Assembly: GCF_964199755.1 (NCBI RefSeq)
Contig: NC_133907.1
Span: 6,515,001-6,579,000 of the forward strand
Length of the DNA: 64,000 nucleotides
Reading direction: 5' to 3'
From: Larus michahellis
Taxonomy: Eukaryota > Chordata > Aves > Charadriiformes > Laridae
Part shown: one piece after another, positions 1-14,429 of the stretch
How positions within the stretch are numbered: position 1 is the stretch's first letter
Layout: every line of letters begins with the position of its first letter
Made by a program: the position numbers and the translations under genes
The notes under the pieces: generated by a model
Databases searched by the model: none
The model's input: the letters and a program-made list of their open reading frames with translations, nothing else
What the model was told of the DNA's origin: nothing

Positions 1-3000
1 GTTCTCTCATTTCAAAATCCATCAGCTGCCACAAAAGCTTTACAGACGTCCCAGCCTCTCCCAAAATGACATATGTGTGGGTGCAACCCCCCATCTGTTA
101 ATCAACATTTGCAGGCACAGACCAGTTTCTAACCATGTGGGTGGAGAGAGTGGCTACAACTCAGCCCGCTTGTATAAAAGAGTCATTTTCAAATGCCAAA
201 AAGTGGAAGGGATTAAGGGATTCTGTGGATCGTTTGTCGCGACCCTGTTGCAAACGCAGCCCTCGCTGTGGTTTTACGTTGGTCTCAGCGAAGGGTTAAC
301 ATGGGCTGTGCACAGCCAGTCCCCTACAGCTTCTGCTAAAGAAACATTAATTATAGAGAGCCCTAAGGATTCGGAGCAGCTAAAAAGGCTGAGTACTATT
401 TAAAACAAAGACAGTCAAATAACCGGTTGGATGTGATCTCTAATAAATTACTATGTTCTGATGATAAAATTCAGCGAGAGTGTGACAGTCAGATGGGGAG
501 GTTGGCAGCAAAAGTTTTAAAAATAAATAGTCTTAAATTGCAGGAAATTACAGTAAGCAGCTCCTTGGAATTATTTTACTCCGCGCATTGTGTGTCTGAG
601 AAGGCAGGCAGCCCGCTGGCAAGCTTTTGACCTTTTGTGTGCAGAATAAAATATATGCGGGTGCAATAGCGTGAATGCACAAGGGGTGACAGTGACTTTC
701 AGCTGGGGGTGTGGGCACTGAGGGCCCCACAGGGCTGCTCCGGAGTAACCCCGCTAAACTGGAGATAAACACGGTGAGAGGCTGTGGCTGTAAAGGACTG
801 CAGAATGCGCGTGTTTCCAACATCTGTTCCTGTATTCCAAACCTGTAAACCATCCGATGGAAGACTTGTTTTGTCTTGCTGATAACCCATCTGATTCTCA
901 TATTGCCCTGTTCGTATTTCAGTAACTTCTCAACTCAGTGACGTTGCTGCAGCCGTGATCTAAATCCCAGTTCCTTGTGTGCAAGGAAATCCACACCTGC
1001 ATGGTATGGACGACGACTTCTTCTCGGTGTAATTGTATTTGAAGAAAACCAGGATGAATTTATACCAAGACATTTTAAAGCTCCCTTTACCGCAGTACCT
1101 GAGCAGCTCATAGTGCTTTACGTGCTTTTCGTCACAAAAAAAACCCCTGTGAAACTGGGGAAGCGTTATTGCCTTTTTTTGGTGGAATTCTGACTTACTA
1201 TCTAGAGAAGTTTATGGGAGAAAAAGCCGTGCCAAGCTGTAGGCTGACGCAGTAGCATTTTTTCTCATGAAATCTTTGTCACGGCAAGCAAAATATAGGG
1301 ATATTTTTGAGGGGAAAAAAAGGGTTAGCTGTTATCCTGATGTTTCCTTGCTCTCATTAAAGTTTCACATGAGATTCTTTCTGCACAGAGGACAAGTTTT
1401 GTGTCATTTTTGCTTTGCAGCATCGGTGTTGTTTGACCCATCATAAATTGTCAGCCGTCTCTTTTTTGCGTGGAGGATATCATGCCTTTTTTTTTTTTTT
1501 TTCCCAAGACAAGTTTTAAAGATTAAACTGCACGAAATTAAACACATTTATTGCGTAGCTTGTATTATTACATTCTGCACCTTAAAGAAACATTAGTTAC
1601 TTGACTCTAAATGATTTATGTCTAAGAGGAAAAAAATATTCTCAGATAAGCTGCATTACAGACATAAACATTTTTGGGCCATGTGCAAATTACTTAAATG
1701 CAGTAGCAATTTCGTAATTTATGTAACAGATAAGAATATATCAACTATTGGCTATGAGTTCTAAAATTCTTTGCCTATACATATCAAAAGTAGGATTTAA
1801 GCCTGGTCCTTGAAAAGAAAGGGCAGATAGCTATATTTTATGTTGTTAGTATTAATATAATTAGGCTTTCCAGCACTTCAGCAGAATAAGCATAAAGAAT
1901 GCATTTTTAAGGTATCCTTGTTTTCAAGGTGACTTTGGCAGCTTTTTTGAAAGTTTTATTTATGACCTATTTCTACTCCTTAATAGTAAAAGAAGAAAGA
2001 CCAGAGGAGTTTTCATGTTCTGTCTCTTTTTTTCTCACACTTTTAGAAATCTAAGCTTCAGTCGTGGGGAAAAAACCCAAACTGAGGTAGTTTCTGTCTA
2101 TAGGAGAATAGACAAATTCTTAATGGCGAGCATGCTTTATTAGCATACCTTTTAATTTTGTATGCCACAGTATGTTATTTTTAATTGTTGATAGTTTTAG
2201 CTTCAGGAAGGCTTTTAATGTAACAGTTCCCGGAAGAACTCTACAAATTACATATGGGAAGCCTTGCAAGCAGCTGGTTCCTGCAAATGTATTCGAGCAG
2301 CTTTCTTCAGACCTCTTACTTTGCCTTTTTTCCCCATGGAGAGATCTTGCTGGGCCAGACTGGAAGGTTGGAGGTGAAGGAGGCGACTTTTTGAGAACGA
2401 TCTTCTACCAGTGAAGAGGCAGAGCGTACCATCCCCGGCTGTCCCGGTTGTCAGAAGCACATCAGACGGCAGTGTAGCCGACTTCACCCGAGATGGGCCA
2501 GGCAGTGCCTGAGCTGGTGGATTCCAAGAGGTACGGAAATTTCATCAGGGAATGAAAAAGCACTGATGAACTGTGCAGGGTGCATTCGGGTTTTGTTCTG
2601 GCTTTCTAACAAATCGAGGATCGAGACCTCGTAGCGTTCGCTTTTCTTTTCCACTTTTTTCTTGGGCGTCCTTAGTGCCTGCAAACCTGTCTGAGGATGT
2701 GTTGGGTTATATTCCGAATTCCTAAAACTGCTAAGACGTATGAATGAGAAGTGACCAATTTTAAGTGTCATAAAGGTGCTATAGATAGACAGGTGACACT
2801 AATATTGGGAATGTTGACACTGCAGTGGCCGGAGAAAGACGTACTCTCAATTCTCCCTCCACAACAGAAGTGACAAGAGGCCTGGGTCTCTCTGGAGAAA
2901 AGGAGTTTGCTCCACTCAGATATTCAGTGTTTATCAGATCAATATTCACATAAACAAAACTGAAGAGTGACAATCATTCAGTTCTTAGAGTTTAATGTTG

Positions 3001-6000
3001 TGGTTACTGCTCCAGTGTTTGCCAGTTGTTCAGGTGTGAAAAATCACCAGTTTCTACTGTGGGAAAAAAAAAAAACCACATTTCTCTGTCTTTATAAATC
3101 ATAGAGGAACACATAAGGAACTTAAACAGGAAATTACGAAACCAAAATTTGATCTATTGATAGATCACATTTAGAAACAATTTTTAGCTTCCATGTTCTT
3201 ATCAAAATATGGTTTTAAAAAATTAAATTACACATTTTTGGAAGCTTAAATAACCTATGTAGAGAAATTTGCATTCTTGTCTAGGTTTTTCAGCTAAAAC
3301 CAGTTCTAACTACTATCTGGTGGTGGCACCGTTACACCAGAAGAATTTAATACCCAAGTCTTAAACAGAAAAAAATGCCACAGATTACACCTTTCAATCT
3401 GATTACATGGAAAAACATCTATTTTTTTTTATTTATTTCTTCCTAGTTTGATGTCAGTTAGTCTATTTAACTTGTCTGTCCTTCTCAACAACAGATGTCA
3501 TTAAAACCAGGTGATTGCAGCAGATTCTGGACTGAGCGTGCCAACATGGCTCAAACAGTTAAGAAGGAAAAGGAGAACAAACACTTGCAGAGCTGAATAT
3601 AAATAGTGAGATTTTTTACGTGAAATGCATATGGTATTGCTGGAATCTGGTCAGAGGTAATGCTTCTGGCTCTCCTCTCAGGACAGGACTCGCTCTTTTA
3701 GATCCAGCAGAGTTTCAGGGTTGACCATAGCCTACACCGGTGCGAGCTTCAGAGAGGATCAGGTCAGACAGGGAACTGCAGCACTCCATCAAAAAAAAAA
3801 GGTCCCCATCCAAGACGGACATTAGCAGCTGGCAGGGCTTTGGGTGTCTCTGCCCGTATGTTAAAATTGCTCTCCTTACAGCTTCAAGAGCTGTTAACTC
3901 TGAAGGCACCACTCACTTCCACCGCCGACGCTCTGAGCTGCTCAGCACGCCCCTGTAGACAGCAGCAGAGCCTGGACCCTGTCCTCACTAACAAAGTCTC
4001 CTGTGGGTATGGCATTTGGATCCCACGAGGCCTTTGTGGGTGACTTTTAAAGAAATGAGCTTAATAAGGAACCTAATGGTGACGTGAGAGGGAAGGAAAT
4101 TGTCCAGCAGTATCGTCCAAAGCAGGTGATCCTTCACGCTATCATACCCTGCGTTCTTCCCACGTCAGAAGTATTTCTGCACTGAATTTTATTTCCTTTT
4201 TTTTTTTTCTTTCAGGAATTCTTGGTTAAATAAATAAAAAACAAATTGGAACTTGGTTCATCTTTTGGATCCTGCTGATCGTTCTCTGACACTTCGCTTT
4301 TCTAATTGTAAGTCGGTAGGAACAAGGCCCTTAATCTTACGTCTCCTCTCTAAATTTTGACAAAGGGTTGGTTTGTGGCGTGATCTATTGATAAAAAGCT
4401 TCCTGGTAGCTCTTCGTTTGCTACAGAATGACTGAACGCAGGTACATTAGCTTTTGTCTGTGGGGTAACCACAACCATTTGTTTTTGTTGGCAGCTGAAA
4501 GACAGCTGATTCTGGTTTCCTCACAAGCTTATACTTGTGTGGAAAATCTATGGATTTAAAAAAGACCTCATTTTTGAAACAGATCAGCTGTGTTTGTATG
4601 TGCAGAGAGGTGCAGGGGGGGGTTGTTTTGTTTTTCATGTAACGAACACTGAGCATTCACAACCTTTGAAAACAGCTTTTATCCATTCTGTACATGGTAG
4701 TTGCATATAGGTATATTTAATACCTGTACCAAATCTTTCTGCTACCTTAATTTTTAAGGACGATATTGATTGCTGCCGTTGTCCTGTTGTTAACGTTAGT
4801 GTGGGTTTAAATTATCCTCTGGCTCCGGCTGTGCCAGCAGTGCGCAGGTATTCCAGGCAGGCTCGTGTTGTATTTACCGTCCTTGTGGAACTCCTCTCTC
4901 CAGATTTGCTGTTGGCCGCTGCTGGAAGCAGGTTAATGTGTTTGGTGGCTCCTCCTCCAGCTGATGCATCGTAGCAGTTGGTAGTTAAATAGTTATTTTC
5001 TGTGCATTTTTTCTGCATTACAGAAAGGGGTTTGGATGGACATTTTGCATGTGTTTAGTAGTTGCTAAGTTTCCTGAAGCTGAATCTGCATTTCCTGCGG
5101 TTCTACGCTCCCTTTCCAACTTGGACAAAAATTTTGAGGTTTGAAAATGTCTGAGTTTATACTTTCTATTTTAGTTATTTCGCTGAGCTTTTCCTAACCC
5201 TTTATGTAATTTCCTATATTTTTTTAGTATTAATATATATTGATACGTAACTGTATAAGCCAATTCTATACCATAGTACACAGTGCAGTTTGGCTTCTCC
5301 CGTGGCTAGGAGAGGCACTTCCAACACACAGAGTGGTAAGTATTTCACCACACAAGTTTCTTCTAACTTTAGTTTATAGCTTAATGGTATGAAGACTGAA
5401 AACTTTCAGTAGTTACCTAAATTAATCTTTCTCCTCCCTGGAAGACACAAACACTTCTAACTAAATACCTAATGGATTCTATTAATTCTGTTCCTTACAA
5501 GGAACTAATTAGGGTAGTCTTCTTCCTTTACTCAAAAATGGGAGACTCATGTAACACTTCAGTCCATTGTGAACGTCCTTATCTGTGGCACGTGATCCTC
5601 TATGTGTTAGGATTAAACGAGAGAGAAAATTATACAATTTGTAAATCCTCTAATAAACCCCAGTAATTTTCTTTTTTCCTCAATTTTGGAAGATACACAT
5701 TCATCCCGTGTTGCTCCCTCCTTCTCGCGGGTAATGTTGCTTTGTCTCTGGGCAGAAGTAATTTGTGCAGGATATATAGCTTATAGGGCAGTGCCTAACA
5801 ATACGGCAAAAGGTCATTGCACATCAGACAGAAGGCAGCGCTTGTTCCAGCCACTTGCTCTGAGAACTACGGATCTTTGTTAATATTAATTATATGTGTT
5901 TATTTTGAACAGCGTATGTTGTAAAAATTACACTGCACAAACATGCAGCGATGAACGTTTGTAAGCCCTGGGACTGGATAATGGAGGTCAGTTCTTCACT

Positions 6001-8059
6001 GATGATTCTAGGCATAAATATTTGCTGTTCTTATTAGCTTTAAGATTTGTGAATTAGAGCCATGTTGTGTCTACGCTTCCAGGAAAGTGGGGTATATTTC
6101 CACGCTCACCATCTCCAAAAATACAAGTGAAATAAAAATAGTAGCAAAGATGTATAAAGTACCGAGAAGATTCAGAGCTAATCATTTGCACAAACATTCA
6201 CCGTGATTGTGCTTATAATAGTAACTGTGTACACAGAACATGGGAAAAAATCTGCTGGGAGATCAAGGCCAGATTCCCTCTGTGCTTAGAAGCTGAGCTG
6301 CTGGGAGGATGAAGGCTGGCAGCCTCGGCAGCCTCCTCCTCTGCCTCCCTGAGGGCTGCGGGCCCAGGGATGGATCTGCCAGGGGGGCTCCGCGCTCCCG
6401 GTGCACCTCGCTGCTGCTGCTCCCTTCCCGGCCAGCCCTGCTGCCCAGGGTGTCACAAACGGCTCGCAAAAGGTGTCACCTCGCAGAGGTGACGGGCTGC
6501 TCCGCGGGCCGAGCCAGCGGGGTTGTCCCCAGGGGTTATCTTCTCTCTGATAGGGGTGCTATGGCTGGGAAAGGGTGACGTGAAATTGCAAACTAGCTCC
6601 CAAAATGTAATACACGCATACATTCATCTTGTCTGACATCCCTTCTCGTGAGCACAGGCAAAATCGAAAGACGTGATTCTCTCTTCAGGTGGACATTATC
6701 TAAGAATTATGTTTTTAGTAAAAAAAAAAAAAAAAAAACAAAACACCAACAAAAAAAACAGATTCTGAGACTTTTATATGTTTCCAGAGAAAAGGCTGCA
6801 ATATTTGAAAGGCTGTATCGATGTTAAACAAAGAAACCCTAACACCCGGACACCATTCCCGTCAAGGCCGTCTCACTCTAGCATGCTTAGTTTGGTTTGT
6901 AATTTATCCTTAATAAGAAAATGTTAAAAAGGTCTGATTCTGGCTTCGCATCAAAGGCATTGAAGCTGTACATGTACATCGTTGTTTATAATGAGACAGA
7001 GTGCTGCATGGCAATTTACAAACCAAATTTATGTTGCTGTTGGAGTATGGCTTTTTTTTTTTTTTTTTGAAAACTGGTGCATAAATGTGTTTACAATGGT
7101 AATTATTCACACAGATTTTGAAGAAAAAAAGGCTGAAAGAACGAAGCGTGGTGAAAGCAACAGCCTCATGAGTCTGGAAGGTAATGCTGTGTAGGTAAAG
7201 TCATTTCAGAAATTCTTTAAATGCTAAATTTATGCAGATAAATATTATTTCTCTTTTGCAAGAAAGATTGAGGTAGAACAGATGGGGTGGTTGCCAAGAA
7301 AATGGTTGGAAAGGAAGTAATATGCACATGTTGACATTTCCTGCTTTTACATAAATTTTTTTAAAAATAACTTAGGAAATAGCCCTGAGTGGAATAATTG
7401 TGTTTATTAGTGTGGTATGAAGACAACATTTCCAGCGTCTCAGAAGGGCTGTCTTGCCCCGTACCTCTCTTCTGTTGTATTTGACCACCCCATTTCATCT
7501 CTGCCCAACACACGCTTCTGGTTTGTTTTTGAGAAAGCAAGAGGCCGTGACTTGGACAAAAACTGAGCAGCATCTTTTATTTGCCATGTGTGCAACGTTT
7601 TCCGCCTCGAGAGCTTAAATGTGAGTAGGGCTTTGACCACCTTCCCATGGCTGCCCACTTGAGGTGGGTGCTTGCCCAGGGTACAGGTTTCATCCCTCTC
7701 TTCCTCTGAGCACAACTACAATTCATCTGCTCATTCCCCCTCTCCCTACCTGAAGATCAGATCCATGAAGCCGGTTTGGGAGGGGAGGACGTTGGAGGGG
7801 AGGACGTCCAAGGAATATCTTCCTCCCTGGTCCCTCCTGGTATCCATCCATGCAGTCCGTGTCCCATGCCCTGGATGTCTTCCACCTCTCCTCTCCCCTG
7901 GGTTTTCCCTGCAAGAATCCCAGTCTCCTCCCTGAGCATCCCCCCGTCAAGCATCCTGTAGCTCTGCAAATAATGTTCTGCTGTCTTTTTTTCAAGTGAC
8001 ACTTGAACGTATTTTGTATGGAGATGCTGAAGGACAGCAACATCTGCTGCTCCCAGCCA
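1..8059. other. Intergenic, AT-rich, no gene recognised
   Basis: The stretch has only short ORFs, none resembling a known protein. It is mostly unique AT-rich sequence with homopolymer runs near 1490, 4200 and 7050 and an A-rich tract at 6720-6760. Positions 1510-1900 are dense in TAATTT and ATTACTT-type motifs and could include a regulatory element. A short GC/CpG-richer pocket lies at about 6300-6550. I see no interspersed repeat I can name. Confidence 0.6.
6720..6760. repeat. A-rich simple repeat
   Basis: About 18 consecutive A residues are followed by an A-rich stretch with scattered C. Nothing resembling a retrocopy lies upstream, so this is plain low-complexity sequence. Confidence 0.8.
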
Positions 8060-8480
8060 GCTCATGCACTCTTATTTGGATTGTAATTACTTCGTCGGCT
8101 GCGAGCTGTGTCCCGTGTTTGCCCACTATCTGTTTCTGTCAGGTCTTCGTCTTCTACAAACTACCCATTATGTAGTGACAATAATTAAATCTCCCCTCCA
8201 CCAGGCAGGGCTGAGCAGTGCAAGAAGGGCCCTCCTTGTCCGTGCAGCTGCCAAAGAAGATGCAGCTTGTAATGACGCCTTAATCACCTGCCTGCCAGAC
8301 AATGGCCGGGACCACCTATTTGTTCCAAACAAGCTATTTTAGCAGCTGTCAGATGCTAATGGCTTTCAGCTGCTGACAACCTGTGCCCTATGCAAACCAG
8401 GGGACATGTCATGGAAATGTGCATAAATATTCATGTGGGACTAACAAAACCAAAAGTGCGAGTGCGGTTATCTGAGCTCT
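8060..8480. promoter_or_regulatory. Candidate conserved regulatory element (enhancer-like)
   Basis: A non-repetitive block is unusually dense in transcription-factor motifs. It has TAATTA-type cores near 8083 and 8183 and two CAGCTG E-boxes (8343-8348 and 8367-8372). The second E-box overlaps a MAF half-site TGCTGAC (8371-8377), and an octamer-like/AT core GCATAAATATTCATG lies at 8421-8435. No ORF pattern explains it. The composition and motif spacing are those usual in deeply conserved vertebrate noncoding elements. Calling it an enhancer is inference; an alignment would settle it. Confidence 0.4.
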
Positions 8481-11400
8481 TGCATGAATGTACCGTAGCC
8501 AGCCCTGTTGTGTTGGCTTTGGTGTGATGAATGCAGGGCGAATGTTTTGAAGTAACGTTGTCCTTTTTACATTTGTGAGAAAAAACCCACCGAAGGCCGC
8601 GGGGTTGCGGGGATGGATGAGTTAAGGGCAGGATTTGTGCCTCTGTGTAATGTAGGCAGTTCTGGATCTCTGTTGCTGCCTGTGGTGGGTGATGGACTGC
8701 AACTTGTTATTGAGAGAGAGGAGCTGCTGCCTTTAATCATTCTTTTTGCATTTCTCTTCTGAACCTGTGTATGAAGCATTGAAAGTTTCTCACCAGATCT
8801 GTGCTAGATGCTTAAGGAACACAAGAACCCAATTATTGAGTTCAGTGTTTTAAATTAATTAACTAATTTCAAGAACAGGAAAGTATCTGATTTGGTCAAG
8901 ACTTGATAATTTCCCACCATTCTAGCACCCTGAAGCCTCCCAGCTTTGAAATCGAAATAGAAATGTTGTGAGTCATGCTCTTTAGACAGGCTGTTTTGCA
9001 AATTAATTCTGTCAATGTGTCTGCATGGGATTATTTTAAAAATATTTTGTTTGTAATGTGTTTTTACTTTCGGCAGATTCTGGAGAGCCGTGCTGAGAGG
9101 GGCTGTTCAGATTAAAGTACACGATGGGGATGATGAAGATTCTGTCACAACAGAGCCAATGGAAAAGGATGATGGTCCTCTTGAAGCTCTTCCTTGGTAG
9201 GTACCTATAAGGTAGTAAGACGCCAGTGATATGCATTTGCTCATGTTTCTCCACCATATCAATAACTTGCAGTAACATTCAAAATCTATAAAATGTTTTT
9301 AATGTTTTCTGTAAAAGTAATACATTTTCGGGAGACCAGTAAAGCTGTCTTTATATATCCCTTACATCTTTTGCCTCTACTGCCTGGAGTGAAGGTTACC
9401 CTTAAAATTCACTAAAAAGTTTGCTGTCTTTAGGGTTGCATAAAAAGGTGCAGAGCTGAACAGGGATTAAAGGATCAATTCCTGTTGGAACGCAACCAAT
9501 TTTACTTCCAAGAGCTTCGGTGGGAAAAATTCACACTGTGGTTTGAGTGTGGCCTGATTCTCATTTGCACTGACTCTGCTCTGTCCTGCTAGAAACGGGA
9601 GGGATTCGGTCTTGAGGGGGACTGACCACATGAAAAACGTTTATTGAGTATGTGCGAACAAGACAGACTCTGTGAAGGCATCCAGTTGGTTAGCTTCATC
9701 TAAATCTGAAAATAATTATAAATCGTTGCTGGTACCTTAATTCCCTTGCATAACTATCCATGTAGCCTGCGTATGTATATTTTGTGGCCAAGAGGTCTTG
9801 TGAAAATGAAGCTAATTCAGTGTTGCAGATAAAGAAGGATATTTTAGTTAGAAATTGTTGTCATAATAGTTACACAAAAGGATTCAAATATTCTGTAACT
9901 TGGCATGAATAAAATATTAAAAGATACAGGTGTTCATGAACCATCAAAGACTTTTCCATGGCCACTGTGTTTTATTAAAATGAAAAGAAATGAAAAAAAA
10001 CAGAGCCATGTGCTAATCCCTTCCTTTGTTGCTTAAGGGAAATTTCAGTAAAAAGTAGCAATTTCCATATCATTTGAATAGCAGTTGCAACCCATTGATG
10101 TTTAAAGTAAAACGCTCAACTACTATAATCAGCAAAACAGATGCAAATGTCTTGTCTGTCTTTAAATGTAGCTCCCTGCTTGCTGCGCGTTAGATTTAGA
10201 GTGGAAAACTCGATCAGATAATTAAAAACATGCAGCAGGGGGGGTGAGGGTCCCTGCAGCATCGCAGCCCTCCCTCCATCCCTCCCTGCCGGGCTGCAGG
10301 CCATGTCACAGCTTTGGAGGTGGGAAAGGGACGCGTCTCCTCGCTAACTCCGCTCCTGCCCCTGAGGACAGGAATGGCCTTTTAGTTGGGTTTACGCCGG
10401 GTGGCATCTCAGTGCAAGTCTCTGCACGTTTTTGTAAATAAGCAATAACAAAAATAAATGACATTTAGCATTTAGATCCCAACCCCAATGGTTTTGTTTG
10501 TGCCGGGTACAGTGTAGCAGGTTAGATAAAATCCCGCTGAACTCCCGGAACCCAGGCTTTGGGTGGCTGGAACCGTGCCTCAGAGGGCTTTTTAACTCTA
10601 AAAAAATCCCTGTAGTGGTATGAGGAAAGAGTTTACTTTATCCTTCCCATTTCCGAATTAAACACTGAACACATGTTGATGGTGCTTTTCTCTGCTTGGT
10701 GTATCTATCTGAGCTGCTGGCATGACAACTAGAGCTGGTTCAGGATTTCCATTAGGATGATTTCTGAGTGGAACTGCCCTTCTTGGAAAAGGGAAAACTA
10801 AGGAAAAGACTTGGGGTTTGATCAAATTAAGAATAAACTTCTGTTAGATGAATTAAATTGACGACAGCTTGGCTGTCCACCTGGCTAGAAGGATCTTATC
10901 AGTTTCTGTAAGGTGCCTGCAGGTAAAACCCCTCCTGTGTCCATGTCTGGGACGCTGCGCTCATCCTGGCCAAGGGAGGGAAGCGGGGGTGGCGCAGCCC
11001 CCTTTCCTGCAGCCCCTGCTGCCGCCGAGCGAGGCGGAACAGGCTGCAAAAGGGCAGGCCCAGGAGCTTCCCCATCTTTTTTGGAGTCCCTTCTAATATT
11101 TTTTTTTTCCTGGATGGAAAAAGAACATGAAATGGGTGAGGCCTCCCAAACAGGTTGGTGATGCGTTGAGAACCTCTGCTTTGCTCCTTCTAAAACACTT
11201 TCCTGGAAAAAGGCTGTTTGTTTGTTTTTTTAATTAGTATTTTTCCTAATCAGGAGACATCTCATGGAAAAGGATTTCCATCTTGTGGTCAGCTGTGGTA
11301 ATAAAACACTCCTGCTGGGGTTTTTTTAATAGCAAAACAAAATGTTTTTAATAAAAAATAATGCAAATCTCTTGTAGTTCCTTGTGAAGGTGAATGTTGA

Positions 11401-14400
11401 AGACCTCACAAAGTCAGCTTGCGGTTGTACTTGGGCATGTCTACCTTTTAGAAGGTAAAAATGTTTCAGGATTAGCCCCCTTCAGAAAGTCATCTTTGGA
11501 ACGAAACAGAGTTGGAAAAGGTATAATATAAACTATTCATGACAGAATAGTCAATTTTGACAGGTTATAGAGTATGTTGGCCTCAGGAGCCATGCACAGG
11601 AGCCCAGACTCAGAATTATTTGTAGGAGGAGAGGCAATTACTCCTGAACTTCTGGGAAAATTTCTATACAGAGCCAAATAACGTTGCTTGGATTGTTTTC
11701 TATTCCAGGATGACTCTTAGGCTCGGTACAACGTCATCGTAACTTCATGCAGATATTTGTTCTTCAGAACAAATTTTGAAACTCATGCTCTAATCTCGAA
11801 ATAGTAAAATGCTGCAGGGTTAAGTGCTGGAGTTCACTGGAAAATCTACTCACTTCAGTGGGAAAGATTTTTTAACATATTAAAAACAAAACAAATTTGG
11901 AAAGGTCATTTTAAATATTAAAATCTGTGACTGAAGGGCAGAGCTGTGTGCGCTGGAGAAGTTCAGAGCCGCTGGCATTCAGGATCTAGTGTGGGTTGTA
12001 TCTCCAGTGCCCTTTAAATGACTTCTGTTGTACAAGCCTACGAATACAGGTGAGGCTGATAAAAAGGAATAATTTGATTCTTATGTTTAATTATTTTCTT
12101 ATTTGTCCACGTGTACACTGTGAAGCCATTGCTGATTGCAATAAAGATATTCTAACTTTAGTGAGAGCAGGACCAGCCCTGAATATTTATAGGGAGAGTT
12201 AAATAAGATCTCAGATCAAATTCTTATAGATACATGTAAGAACTTTATAAGTTCTTTTTATTTTGAGGGCTTGTAACTAAAGGAGATGTTCAGTGTGTTC
12301 CATAGTGGGTGCCAAAAAGCTTATTTTCAGAAGTGTCTGAGTCTCAGGGAAAGTCAATGACTGCTCTGTTTAATCTGAAATCTGTGACTGCTGCCGAAAT
12401 CAAGCCGTGGTCTTTTGGTAGGAATAATAAGAAAAAAATACAGCATTTATGTGAAGAATCAGGAACCATACATATGACACAATAACGTAGATTTTTAAAA
12501 AATAGTTCAACAAAACCATCTGAGGTTGTGCTTTAAATGTTACCATAAGTAAAGCAGAAAAAATTGTGAACTCTTTGCAGTATTTGGTAAATTCCAGAAA
12601 AACTTACTTCCAAAGTTTGCACATGGACCTTGTTCTATTGGTTACTGCAGTGAGCAGGAGTTTTTGCGATTGTCTCTACTGAAACAGGATCTAGTTGTTT
12701 GGTTTTTTTTTCTTATGTGGAAATATAAATCTTGAACCTTAATCATAAGAACACTTAAGAAGGAAAATACGTTGTCCATTTATTAAAAAAAAAAAAGTCA
12801 TCGGAACTACTGCTTAGTGAAAAGCATTAAAAATACTGGAGGAAAAGCTTCCTTAAATCAAACAAATCTCTCATTTTGCTTTTAGTCCTTCCTGGAGAGT
12901 GCCATGTTTATACCATTTATTTTAAGTGTGAGAACTTTATGTCAGATCAAACCATTAGCGACCTCTCCGGGGAGCAAACAGCAAAGTGCCGGGCACGGCT
13001 CGGGGCCGCTGTGACGAAATACAGTTTCTAGACTTTCGCGTTTCGCCACAGGACTCACAAATCAGCCAGACAGAGGTAGATAATTTGGCAATGAAGGGAG
13101 CAGCTCCCAGGGCGGCTGCCGAGCTGCGACTGGGGGAGCCGGGCTGGGCTCGCTGGGCATCCCCGGCCAACCCTTGGGGCTGAGCTTGGGCAGACGATGT
13201 GCGATGTGAACCGTGCACCCAAGCGGGCCCGGCTGGCCCCGGTCCCTGGGGCCCTTTGACTGTTTTGGACTGTTCTGTGGATTGCAATATGTAGATGGAT
13301 GGGCATTTCTTCATTCCGAGTTTTGGGAGCTCTTGGTCCCTTGCCCACAGTACGGCCAAATCGAGGGGCTTTGAGCCTGCTGGTGAAGGTGCTGGTTGAG
13401 GGATGAACGACTTTTTTCTTCAATTTACTGGATTGCTTCCCTTCTCTGTTTTGAACTGCTGAGTAATTGTTTCCTTTGAAAAACTTCGCTTCATTTATCT
13501 AGTTCTTTGGACCTATAATGCTGCCCAGCGCGCTGTATTTATGTCAGTGAAGAAGTGTTTTATTTGTCTGAAAATGCGTTGACAAATATCCACGTGCTTA
13601 TGTGGAGGTGAGGTTTGTGCACGTGCTTGTGTTGTCATTTCAAAAAGTTCGCCCTGCGCAAGTAACTGTAACACCTCCGTGAGCTCTCGTGTATGCTGCA
13701 GTCCTGACAACAGTGTGTGGGCACCATCCTCCCCGCTTCTGCCATTTCCAGCCTTGGAGAGGACTATTTTGTGCAAGTCTTGGTTCCCACATCCTCAGCT
13801 CTTCAAATAGTGACAAGGGAAATAAATATGGGTGCTTTGGAGAGAGCTGGCTGGCCAAATGGCCTGTTGGTTTTTTTTCCTTTTATTGCCAGTTGCTAAG
13901 AAATGTCTGAAGGAAGCTGTCAAGCATGCTTTTGTGGTGTTACTTTCCATATAAATGGCTGCTAGGGTCACCAAAGCAAGAGTGTGTGGTCCTGGAGGAG
14001 GAGGTAGCTGCTCCCAAGGTCAGAAACAGCAGGGAGGTGTCCCAAGTGGGTACCAGCAACGACTTTCACATAGACAGGGATTCGTGTATTCGTGCCACGG
14101 GCTCTGCTGGGCATGGTCCATGCTGGGAGATCCGTGAAGAGTTTCTCTTGCCTTGGAAGGGGCTCTCCTGGCTGCTCCGCTTGGTTCTGCTTGGATTTGG
14201 GAAGTCCCATGTTTTGTAATCCCAGTGCACAGATGGAAATCGGGTGTCTTGATAAGTGTCGGAGTTCACGGTGCCTCAGAGCAGAGGTTTCACTCGCCCC
14301 AAACCCCTGTTGTTCCTACGGCCCAAATACGGTGTTCATTGGTGTTATTTTTTCCTGCAGTTCCTGAGCTGTGGGCGAGCGCTGTGACACCAGCCTGCCA

Positions 14401-14429
14401 GCTCTCAACAGCAGCATCCCAGAAATACT
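8481..14429. other. Intergenic, no gene recognised apart from the exon-like segment
   Basis: The stretch is mostly AT-rich unique sequence with poly-T and poly-A runs (near 11100, 12700 and 12785). A GC- and CpG-richer pocket at about 12955-13260 interrupts it. ORFs are short and overlap on both strands, with no recognisable domain. I identify no transposable element here. Confidence 0.5.
9077..9196 (+). other. Exon-like segment with open frame, unrecognised
   Basis: A 120-nt segment is bounded by TTTTACTTTCGGCAG on the left and a GTAGGT donor (9197-9202) on the right. One frame is open throughout, coding for about 39 residues with an acidic stretch (HDGDDEDS) and ending in a stop just past the donor. 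The length is a multiple of three, so the segment would be phase-neutral. I recognise no protein. The minus strand is also open across it, so chance is a serious alternative. Confidence 0.2.
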
